Shown here one piece after another: positions 41,512-48,839 of a DNA stretch of 64,000 bases. The stretch is from SZUA-318 sp964412015 (GTDB lineage Bacteria; Gemmatimonadota; Gemmatimonadetes; Longimicrobiales; Gaopeijiaceae): positions 15,129 to 79,128 of the forward strand of contig CAYPMO010000012.1 of the NCBI GenBank assembly GCA_964412015.1. The letters run 5' to 3'. The position numbers and the translations under genes were made by a program. The first letter of the stretch is position 1; the number at the start of each line of letters is the position of its first letter. A model generated the notes under the pieces. That model searched no databases and was not told where the DNA came from. It was given only the letters and a program-made list of their open reading frames with translations.

Positions 41512-42698
41512 TGGAGGAGCGGGGCACGCAGCGCGCCGCGGCGCCGACGCCCACCCTCGTCCACCGGGTCATCGCGCGCCTGAACGTGGGCGGGCCGGCC
41601 ATGCACGTCGTCAACGTCAGCCGCGCGCTGGACGAGGGGCCGTGGCGCACCCGCCTGATCGCCGGATCCGTGCCCGCGAGCGAGGGCGACATGGGCTACT
41701 ACGCGGCCGAGCGCGGCGTGGACGTGACGCCCCTTCCCCGGATGTCGCGCGAGATCCGCGCCGTGGACGACCTGCGCGCCCTGGTGGCGCTCTGGCGCCT
41801 GTTCCGGCGGGAGCGGCCCGCCGTGGTGCACACGCACACGGCCAAGGCGGGCACGCTCGGACGCCTGGCCGCGATCCTGGCGGGCGTGCCCGTGCGGGTC
41901 CACACGTTCCACGGCCACGTGCTCGGCGGCGGCTACTTCCCGCCCTGGAAGACGCGCCTGTTTCTGGAGATCGAGCGCCAGCTCGCGCGCGGAACCGACC
42001 GGCTCGTCGTGCTCACCCGGCGCCAGGAGCGCGAGATGGCCGGGGAGCTCCGAATCGCCGCGCCCGAGAAGTTCGCCGTGATCCCGCTCGGGCTCGAGCT
42101 CGATCGCTTCGGCGGGCTGGACCGGAGCCCGGAGGCCCGACGGCGGGCGCGCACCGCCGTAGGGATCCCCGAGGGCGTGCTCGCCGTCGGGATCGTCGGG
42201 AGGCTCGTGCCGATCAAGAACCACGAGCTGTTCCTCCAGGCGATCGCGGCGGGGCCGGGCCTCCTCGGCGTCGTGGTCGGCTCCGGGGAGCGCGAGCCCG
42301 AGCTGAAGGCGCTCGCGGCGCGCCTGGGCGTGGGGGACCGCGTCCTCTGGCTCGGATGGCGGCGGGATCTCCCCGAGATCTACACGGCGCTCGACACGCT
42401 CGCGCTCACCTCCCACGACGAGGGCACGCCCGTGGCGGTCCTGGAGGCGCTCGCCTCGGGCCTCCCGGTCGTGGTGCGGGACGTCGGAGGGGTGGGGGAG
42501 GTCCTGGAGGAGGTCGGCGCCGCCGCGCCGGTGCCGCGCGAGGCCGGTCCGGACGCGTGGGCCCGCGCGCTCGCCGCGGCGGCGCGGGGCGGGGAGCTGG
42601 CGGAGGGGACGCGTGAGGCCGTGGTCGCGCGGTACTCGGTGGCGCGGCTCGCCCGGGACCTGGCCGCGCTCTACACCCGGGAGCTCGGGCGCTCGTGA
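41511..42698 (+). CDS. GT4-family glycosyltransferase
   Basis: 395 residues from ATG 41511. The N-terminal part has VHRVIARLNVGGPAMHVVNVSRAL and the characteristic PAVVHTHTAKAGTLGRLAAILAGVPVRVHTFHGHVL, found in a well-populated subgroup of capsule glycosyltransferases. The donor domain has VLAVGIVGRLVPIKNHELFL and ALTSHDEGTPVAVLEALASGLPVVVRDVGGVGEV. Coupled to the epimerase by one base and to rmlD by 4 bases. Confidence 0.92.
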   Translation: MEERGTQRAAAPTPTLVHRVIARLNVGGPAMHVVNVSRALDEGPWRTRLIAGSVPASEGDMGYYAAERGVDVTPLPRMSREIRAVDDLRALVALWRLFRRERPAVVHTHTAKAGTLGRLAAILAGVPVRVHTFHGHVLGGGYFPPWKTRLFLEIERQLARGTDRLVVLTRRQEREMAGELRIAAPEKFAVIPLGLELDRFGGLDRSPEARRRARTAVGIPEGVLAVGIVGRLVPIKNHELFLQAIAAGPGLLGVVVGSGEREPELKALAARLGVGDRVLWLGWRRDLPEIYTALDTLALTSHDEGTPVAVLEALASGLPVVVRDVGGVGEVLEEVGAAAPVPREAGPDAWARALAAAARGGELAEGTREAVVARYSVARLARDLAALYTRELGRS

Positions 42699-43555
42699 GG
42701 ATCGTCGTGACGGGCGTCGGCGGCCTGCTCGGGCCGGAGGTCGCGGGGGCCGCGTTCGAGCGGGGCCACGAGGCGATCGGGCTGCGGCGCGTGGACCTGG
42801 ACGTGACCGACGCGAAGGCCGTGCGCCGCGTGGTCCGGGCGCATCGCCCGGACGCCGTCGTCCATTGCGCCGCGGTCACCGCGGTGGACCGCGCGGAGGC
42901 CGAGCCCGAGCTGGCCCTGCGCGTGAACCGCGACGGCGCCGCGAACGTCGCCACCGCGTGCGCCTCCCTCGGCGCGGTGATGGTCTACGTGAGCACGGAC
43001 TACGTGTTCGGCGGCCCGCGGGACCGGCCGTGGCGCCCCTACGAGCCCACGGTGCCGGACAACCACTACGGCCGCACGAAGCTGGAGGGGGAGCGCGCGG
43101 TCGCCGCGTCGGGGGCCGAGCACGTGAAGGTCCGCGTGAGCTGGCTCTTCGGCTCCGCCCGGCCGTCGTTCGTGGACGCCATGGTCCGGAAGGCGCGCGC
43201 CGGAGAGCCGCTCCGGCTGGTCCACGACCAGTTCAGCACGCCCACGTGGGCGGAGACGGCGGCCGGCGCCATCGTCGAGCTCCTCGAGCGAGGCGGCCGC
43301 GGCATCTTCCACGTGACCGGGGGCGGCGGGGCCGCGTCGCGGCTGGACTTCGCCTCCGAGGCGCTCGCGATCCTGGGGATCCCCGCCTCGATCGAGGGTG
43401 TGCCCACGGGAACGTTCCACGAAGCCGCTCGGCGTCCTCCCTACACCGTGCTGGACGTCTCGGAGACCGAGACGTTCCTGGGACGCTCGATGCCCGGGTG
43501 GAGAGAGGGGCTCCGGCGGTATCTCGAGTCCCGGGCCGAGGAGGCCGAGAGCTGA
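42695..43555 (+). CDS. rmlD: dTDP-4-dehydrorhamnose reductase (RmlD-type)
   Basis: 286 residues, GTG start. It catalyses the last step of dTDP-L-rhamnose synthesis. The NAD(P) motif is VVTGVGGLLGPEV. STDYVFGGPRDRPWRPYEPTVPDNHYGRTKLEGERAV holds the catalytic Tyr-x3-Lys and is a strong RmlD signature. It is three bases upstream of rmlB. rmlA and rmlC are not in this window, so the pathway must be completed elsewhere, or the pair makes a different deoxysugar. Confidence 0.88.
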   Translation: MRIVVTGVGGLLGPEVAGAAFERGHEAIGLRRVDLDVTDAKAVRRVVRAHRPDAVVHCAAVTAVDRAEAEPELALRVNRDGAANVATACASLGAVMVYVSTDYVFGGPRDRPWRPYEPTVPDNHYGRTKLEGERAVAASGAEHVKVRVSWLFGSARPSFVDAMVRKARAGEPLRLVHDQFSTPTWAETAAGAIVELLERGGRGIFHVTGGGGAASRLDFASEALAILGIPASIEGVPTGTFHEAARRPPYTVLDVSETETFLGRSMPGWREGLRRYLESRAEEAES

Positions 43556-43558
43556 ACC

Positions 43559-44587
43559 ATGAAGGTCCTCGTCACGGGAGGCGCGGGGTTCATCGGTGTG
43601 AACCTGGTGCGGTGGCTCCTCGAGCACCGCCCGGACGCCCGGGTCGTGAACCTGGACGCGCTCACGTACGCGGGGAACCTCGAGAGCCTGAAGGACGTGG
43701 AGGCTCACCCCCGGTACACGTTCGTGCACGGGGACGTCTGCGATGCCGGCGTGGTGGCCGAGACGATGGAGGGAGCCGACCTCGTGCTCCACCTGGCCGC
43801 CGAGTCCCACGTGGACCGCTCGATCCTCTCGGACGCGCCGTTCGTGCGCACGAACGTCGTGGGCACGCAGACGCTGCTGGCCGCGGCGCTCGCGCTCGGC
43901 GTTCGGCGCTTCGTGCAGGTCTCCACCGACGAGGTCTACGGCGAGCTCCCCTGGCGGGACCCCGCGGACGGCGATCCCGCCGCGCCCAAATTCACCGAGG
44001 ACACGCCGCTCGCGCCGCGCTCGCCCTATTCGGCGACCAAGGCTGCCGCGGACCACCTGGCGCTCGCCTACCACGCCACGCACGGCCTGGACGTCGTCGT
44101 CACCCGCTGCTCGAACAACTACGGGCCGTATCAGTTCCCCGAAAAGCTGATCCCGCTGATGATCACGCATGCGCTGGAGGACCGTCCGCTCCCGGTCTAC
44201 GGGGATGGGCTGTACGTGCGGGACTGGATCCAGGTGGAGGATCACTGCCGGGGGATCGTGGCCGCCGCGGAGCGGGGCCGGCCGGGCCGGGTCTACAACT
44301 TCGGCGGCGACGCCGAGCGGACGAACCTGAGCGTGGTGAGGGAGGTGCTCCGGATCCTCGGCAAGCCCGAGTCGCTGATCGAGCGCGTGACGGACCGCAA
44401 GGGCCACGACCGCCGCTACGCGATCGAGTTCGGCCGCGCGGAGGCCGAGCTGGGATGGACGCCGTCGGTGACATTCGAGCGGGGCCTCGCGGATACGGTG
44501 CGCTGGTACCTCGAGAACGAGACGTGGTGGCGGCGCGTGATGAGCGGGGCGTACTGGGAGTATCACAGGGAGCAGTACGGGAATTAG
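43559..44587 (+). CDS. rmlB: dTDP-glucose 4,6-dehydratase
   Basis: 342 residues from ATG. It converts dTDP-glucose to dTDP-4-keto-6-deoxyglucose. The NAD motif is VTGGAGFIGVNLVRWLL. The STDEVYGELPW segment carries the catalytic Asp-Glu pair near residue 122, and SPYSATKAAADHLALAY the Tyr/Lys. RCSNNYGPYQFPEKLIPLMI is a strong RmlB signature. It is the last gene of the coupled + strand run. Confidence 0.95.
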   Translation: MKVLVTGGAGFIGVNLVRWLLEHRPDARVVNLDALTYAGNLESLKDVEAHPRYTFVHGDVCDAGVVAETMEGADLVLHLAAESHVDRSILSDAPFVRTNVVGTQTLLAAALALGVRRFVQVSTDEVYGELPWRDPADGDPAAPKFTEDTPLAPRSPYSATKAAADHLALAYHATHGLDVVVTRCSNNYGPYQFPEKLIPLMITHALEDRPLPVYGDGLYVRDWIQVEDHCRGIVAAAERGRPGRVYNFGGDAERTNLSVVREVLRILGKPESLIERVTDRKGHDRRYAIEFGRAEAELGWTPSVTFERGLADTVRWYLENETWWRRVMSGAYWEYHREQYGN

Positions 44588-44625
44588 CAGGTGATCTGAA
44601 ACCGATCGCACCTCTGGAGTAGCCC

Positions 44626-44871
44626 ATGGACTACGACGTGCTCGAAGCTCGGTACGCGGGCGGATACGCCGTGTGGCTTCGCTTTCGAGACGGATCGACC
44701 GGGGAGGTGGACCTGAGCGAGCACCTCGTTGGGCCCGTGTTCGAGCCCCTCCGCGACGTCGCCTACTTCCGGACCTTCAGGGTCCACCCGGAGTTCCGTA
44801 CGCTCGTCTGGCCGAACGGGGCCGACTTCGCGCCGGAGTTCCTGCACCACAAGGTGCGCGTCACGGCCTGA
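44626..44871 (+). CDS. DUF2442 domain protein
   Basis: 81 residues: MDYDVLEARYAGGYAVWLRF, then DGSTGEVDLSEHLVGPVFEPLRDVAYFRTFRVHPEFRTLVWPNGADFAPEFL. This is the DUF2442 family, small proteins often found next to DUF4160 proteins in toxin-antitoxin-like pairs. No DUF4160 gene is visible; the 38-base gap before it has room for none. It may be a solitary relic or an unrelated regulatory protein. It lies 38 bases after rmlB on the same strand and converges on the lipoprotein operon. Confidence 0.8.
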   Translation: MDYDVLEARYAGGYAVWLRFRDGSTGEVDLSEHLVGPVFEPLRDVAYFRTFRVHPEFRTLVWPNGADFAPEFLHHKVRVTA

Positions 44872-44900
44872 GGGCGCGCGTCCGGACGCGGCGCGACGCT

Positions 44901-46259
44901 CTACCGATATCCCGGCACCGGGCCCGTGCGCGCCGGCCCGCCGGCCTGGCCCGCCCACACGACCGCGTTTTGCCAGAGCCGCTCGTAGTCGCCGCCGACG
45001 CCTCCGTGTGCGTGGTGCGCCGGGTACAGGCTGACCGCGACGAGCCGCTGGCCGGCGGTTTCCTGGCGGTATCCCACGAGCGGGACGCCGTCCGCCCACG
45101 AGGCCACGACGGTCGTGCCCGCTTTCGCGGAGACGCCGCCCCGGTACCCGGACGACGAGAGCGAGACGACACCGTCGGTGAGCGCGTGCGGCGTGACGTC
45201 GCCGAGCGTGGACGCCGAGTATAGGCCGCTGCCCGCCGAGAACGGATCCATACGCTCGAGCCTGCCCCAGCCGGGGCTCCCGAGCCCGCCGTCGCTCCGG
45301 CCCTGCCAGTAGAACGAGCCGAAGACGACGTTGCCGCCGAGCTCGACGTAGCGGGCCAGCTCGTCGCCGAGCTCCACGGCTTCGTCGAAGAGCCCGTTCT
45401 GGTAGAGCAGCACCACGTCGTAGGTGCGGAGTGTCTCGATCCCCGGCGGGGCCGACACGAAGAAGAACCTCGAGGTGGCGAGGTCGCTCACGCCGGCCAG
45501 GAGCGACGCGGTCGTCCCGGTGTCGTTCAGGTCCCCGCCCGAGACGATCAGCACGTTCGCCGTGCAGCTTCCCGTGCGGTACTGGAACGCGGCCACCGCC
45601 GCGGACGTCGCCCCGCCCAGCGTCACGGTGCGCTCGGCCGGGCACGTGACGAAGCCGGCCCGGGTCTCCGGGCGCACCGCGTACGTGCCGGCCTCGAGGT
45701 CCATGAACAGGAACGTGCCGTCGGCCGCCGTGGTCGTCGTCGCCGCCTGCGCCCCGGCCCGCAGCGCCTCGACGGTCACGCCGGACACGCCCTGGCCGTC
45801 GTTCCCGGCGACGCTTCCCCGGATGCCCGGTCCCGTGTAGCGCACGCCCACCTCGGTGCTCGTGCCGTCGCCGTCCCTCGTGGCCGTGGTCCGCACGGTG
45901 GCGGTGAACAGCTCGGTCTCGCCCTGGAGCGCGGTGATCGTGACGTCGAGCGCGGCGCCGAGCGCCGACTCGGGGAGTGCTACGTCGAGCTCGTGCGAGG
46001 ACGCTCCGGGCGTGACCCGGATCACCGTGTCGGCGTAGAGCGCGCGGCTGACCGCGTCCTCCACGCGCACGTGGAACCGGTCCACGCGGTCGAACGCCTC
46101 CCCGAGCGCCGCGCCCTCGTCGGATCCGACGCCGTCGGCGGCCTGGAGACTGAACGCCAGCGGGAACCCCCGATCGCCGGCCGGGCCCGCCGCGTCCGTG
46201 CAGGCCGCCGCACCGAGCGCGAGGAGCGCCGCGAGCGAACCCCGCCGCAGGGCCCTCAT
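44901..46259 (-). CDS. Secreted/lipoprotein with carboxypeptidase-regulatory-like domain
   Basis: 452 residues from ATG 46259. The N-terminus RALRRGSLAALLALGAAACTDAAG is a signal peptide with a possible lipobox ending at Cys20. Residues about 145-220 form a CarboxypepD_reg-like or SdrD-B-like beta-sandwich (GIRGSVAGNDGQGVSGVTVEAL, then ADGTFLFMDLEAGTYAVRPE). The C-terminal half (NVLIVSGGDLNDTGTTASLL through RLVAVSLYPAHHAHGGVGGDYERLWQNAVVW) looks like a glutamine-amidotransferase-like/ThuA-like Rossmann domain with GGNVVFGSFYWQG. Its start overlaps the stop of the OM-barrel gene by 4 bases. Exact function unknown; secretion to the envelope is well supported. Confidence 0.75.
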   Translation of the reverse strand: MRALRRGSLAALLALGAAACTDAAGPAGDRGFPLAFSLQAADGVGSDEGAALGEAFDRVDRFHVRVEDAVSRALYADTVIRVTPGASSHELDVALPESALGAALDVTITALQGETELFTATVRTTATRDGDGTSTEVGVRYTGPGIRGSVAGNDGQGVSGVTVEALRAGAQAATTTTAADGTFLFMDLEAGTYAVRPETRAGFVTCPAERTVTLGGATSAAVAAFQYRTGSCTANVLIVSGGDLNDTGTTASLLAGVSDLATSRFFFVSAPPGIETLRTYDVVLLYQNGLFDEAVELGDELARYVELGGNVVFGSFYWQGRSDGGLGSPGWGRLERMDPFSAGSGLYSASTLGDVTPHALTDGVVSLSSSGYRGGVSAKAGTTVVASWADGVPLVGYRQETAGQRLVAVSLYPAHHAHGGVGGDYERLWQNAVVWAGQAGGPARTGPVPGYR

Positions 46260-47596
46260 GCGCCACCTCCCGCGAGGCTCAGGCCCACGCTTCCCTGGAG
46301 CCCGTCGTAGCCGATCCCGTCCCGCTCCCCGGAGAGCGTGCCGGCGGCCACGTCCAGCCGGACGGGGCCGACCCGGAGCCCGAACCCGCCGGTCAGCGCG
46401 GCGATCCCGTCCTCGGCGCGCGCGTACCCTGCGCGGAGCACGAAGAACCCGATCCGCTGCTCGGCGCCGAGGGCGATCCTCTGGTCCCAAGGCGCGCTCT
46501 GGCGCCCGCGCGGGGAGACGGCCGACGCGTTGAGCTCGACGAACGTGCCGTGCGCGCCGGCCCAGCCGAGCCCCGCGCGGTACACGGTGGGGAAGTACGA
46601 CTCGGCGAACAGGCCCCGCGCGGCCTCGAACACCGGCAGGCTCACGCCCGACGGATCGAGCGGCATGTCGGCGAAGCGGTCGAGCAGCTCCTCGAAGTCC
46701 GCCTCGTCGAAGTCCGTGTCGGTGAACTCGGCCTCGTGGGTCCGGAGCGCGTCGTCCCACGTCATGCGTTGCGCGACGTTCTGGGCGGCGAGCGACATGC
46801 GCACGCCGCGTCCCAGCTCGACGGCGAGGCCCAGGTCCACGCCCCACCCGCTTCCTCCGGGCGCCTCGATGGCGACGCCGGTGAGGCGGAGCGTCTCGTC
46901 GTCGAGGTCGATCTCGGGCTCGAAGAACCGGCCCTGGGCCAGGCGATGACCCCGCACGTACCGGATGCCGATGCCCACGCCGAGCCGATCGGCCAGGGAC
47001 AGCCCGTAGGCCAGCGTCATCTCGGTGAACGAGGCCACCCGGAATCCGGTCTCACGGACCGCGTACTCCTTGATGCGCTCGGGGTTGAACCCGCTGACCG
47101 TGAGGTCGGCCACCTCGCGGCTCATCGCGCCTTCGGCCAGCACGCGGCTCCGGACGCGCAGCCCCACGGGGCCCCAGGACAGGCCGAACGAGGGGATGGA
47201 GGCCTGCGGGGAGGGGACGTCGGCCGCCTCCGCCCCCAGGGAGAGCGCGAACCCCTCGCTCATCGCGGCGACGTGGAACCCGTCCTGAGGCAGCCGGTCC
47301 ACGACCCTCGGGTCGCCCTCGCCCGCGGCGGTGGCGATCTCCCGGAGGTCGTCGAGCGTCGTGCCCGTGAGGAGCCCGGCCGCGCCCACGTCCAGCAGCG
47401 AGAGCGACCACCCGCGCTCGAGGCCCAGGTTCGCCGGGTTCAGCTCGATGGCGTCCACCCCGCGCGCCCAGACCATTCCGGCGCCGCCCATCGCGCCGGA
47501 GACGGGCCCGGCGGCCCACTGGGCCGCCCCGGCCGTGGGGAGGGAGAGCGCCACGACGACGGCCGCGGACGACGCGATCCACCGGCGCGCGCTCAT
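46256..47596 (-). CDS. PorV/UPF0164-like outer-membrane beta-barrel protein
   Basis: 446 residues from ATG 47596. A Sec signal (RRWIASSAAVVVALSLPTAGAAQ) is followed by GPVSGAMGGAGMVWARGVDAIELNPANLGLERG, the classic opening of PorV/FadL-like barrels with the AMGGAG and NPANL motifs. Alternating strands follow, for example YGLSLADRLGVGIGIRYVRG and VRLDVAAGTLSGERDGIGYDGLQGSVGLSLAGGGA. It is the middle gene of a three-gene overlapping operon. It may serve as an outer-membrane scaffold or transporter, as DUF5723-type proteins are thought to do. Confidence 0.8.
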   Translation of the reverse strand: MSARRWIASSAAVVVALSLPTAGAAQWAAGPVSGAMGGAGMVWARGVDAIELNPANLGLERGWSLSLLDVGAAGLLTGTTLDDLREIATAAGEGDPRVVDRLPQDGFHVAAMSEGFALSLGAEAADVPSPQASIPSFGLSWGPVGLRVRSRVLAEGAMSREVADLTVSGFNPERIKEYAVRETGFRVASFTEMTLAYGLSLADRLGVGIGIRYVRGHRLAQGRFFEPEIDLDDETLRLTGVAIEAPGGSGWGVDLGLAVELGRGVRMSLAAQNVAQRMTWDDALRTHEAEFTDTDFDEADFEELLDRFADMPLDPSGVSLPVFEAARGLFAESYFPTVYRAGLGWAGAHGTFVELNASAVSPRGRQSAPWDQRIALGAEQRIGFFVLRAGYARAEDGIAALTGGFGLRVGPVRLDVAAGTLSGERDGIGYDGLQGSVGLSLAGGGA

Positions 47597-48726
47597 CCGC
47601 GGAGCCTCACGAACAGGATCACGGTCCCCTCGGTCGTGGAGCCGTCGTCGTTCTCGAGCTCGACCTCCTCCTCGACGCGGAGGGTGAGCATGCGCCCCGT
47701 GCCGACCGGGGCGAGCTCGTACTCCATCGTCCGGTCGTCGCCGTCCGACGTGCGCGCGAGGATCAGATCGTTGCCGGAGAAACGCACGCCGGTGACGATC
47801 GGGTCGGGCGAGCCCACGCCGGTGCGGAACGTCTCGTCCACGTCGTAGCTCGACACCCCACCGCTCAGGAGCACCCGGAGCGTGCCCCGGATCGAGACCT
47901 GTCCCACGGCCTGCGTCGGGAACCCGTCCGCGCCCATGCCGCCGAACGACAGGTCCGCGCCGAGCCGGGGCGTCAGGATGACCAGCGTGCCGCCGAGCCG
48001 CTCGAGCAGCTCGCTCGAGGCCCAGACCTTCACGAGTCCGGAGGAGAAGCACCGCCGCGCTTCGGGCCGGCAGGACGCCGCGAACCGCTGGACGTCGTCC
48101 GTGGCCGCGGGGCCGGCGCCCGCACCGGTCCCACGTGCGTCATCGCCTCCGGACGGCCCCTCCACGCCTGCCCCGCCTCCGCCCGCGGCGAACGTGCCGC
48201 CGCCGAGCGTGGGCGGCTGGCCCTGCCCCAGCGGGATGGCGTCGTCGGCGACCACTGCGGCGACCGGCCCGAGCGAGCCGAGCGACGCGGTGAGGAGCCC
48301 CGACGTCGCGTCGTAGCTTCCCGTCGCGATCAGGCTCGCCCGCCCGGCCGCGGACCACGCCACGCCGAGGCGCACCGCGTCCGCCCCGGGGACGTCCCTC
48401 GTGGGGAGGCGGAGGGCCACGCGCGCGGGCACCCGCAACTCGAGGCCCGCGGGGGCGATGTCGAAGACGGTGCCCGGGACGATCCGTCCGGCATCCCCGG
48501 GAAACGACGCGTCGAGCTTCGGCGTGAGCGTGATCTGGGTGGTGGTGGCGAGCGCCCCGACCGGGATCACGAGGGCCACGCCCGAGGGCAGGCTCACGAC
48601 GCCTCCCGCCGACCCGATGCTCCGGGAGGCGGACGCCCCTTCCTCGAGCTCGAACGGGAGTTCCTGGTCGGTCTGGAGACAGCCGGGGAGGACCAGGAGG
48701 AGGGCCAGGGCGATGGGGGATCGCAT
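47593..48726 (-). CDS. Lipoprotein with ZU5-like beta domain
   Basis: 377 residues from ATG 48726. The signal ends in LPGC (lipobox, Cys17). After it, SIGSAGGVVSLPSGVALVIPVGALATTTQITLTPK resembles ZU5-type or similar beta-sandwich repeats that begin with a GG-x-V-x-LPSGV pattern. A Gly/Ala/Pro-rich linker (about residues 175-210) leads to a second beta-rich domain (FGGMGADGFPTQAVGQVSIRGTLRVLLSGGVSSYDV), similar in mood to lipid-transfer folds but not recognised. It is the first gene of the three-gene operon; its start is preceded by CAACTTGGAG, a promoter-like motif also seen before 26082. Confidence 0.7.
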   Translation of the reverse strand: MRSPIALALLLVLPGCLQTDQELPFELEEGASASRSIGSAGGVVSLPSGVALVIPVGALATTTQITLTPKLDASFPGDAGRIVPGTVFDIAPAGLELRVPARVALRLPTRDVPGADAVRLGVAWSAAGRASLIATGSYDATSGLLTASLGSLGPVAAVVADDAIPLGQGQPPTLGGGTFAAGGGGAGVEGPSGGDDARGTGAGAGPAATDDVQRFAASCRPEARRCFSSGLVKVWASSELLERLGGTLVILTPRLGADLSFGGMGADGFPTQAVGQVSIRGTLRVLLSGGVSSYDVDETFRTGVGSPDPIVTGVRFSGNDLILARTSDGDDRTMEYELAPVGTGRMLTLRVEEEVELENDDGSTTEGTVILFVRLRG

Positions 48727-48839
48727 GCTCCAAGTTGCGGACCCGCGGCTCCGTTCCGCAACGATCTCGCGATCGCTTGCCGGCGCGCCCGCGGACGCTT
48801 CTCTTGAGGCGGCCCTCCGCCCCCCGTTTCCGCGAGCCC

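Noticed and set aside
44878..44889. GCGTCCGGACGC palindrome between DUF2442 and the lipoprotein operon as a terminator
   Set aside because: The stem is only 4 bp once a loop is allowed and there is no T-run.
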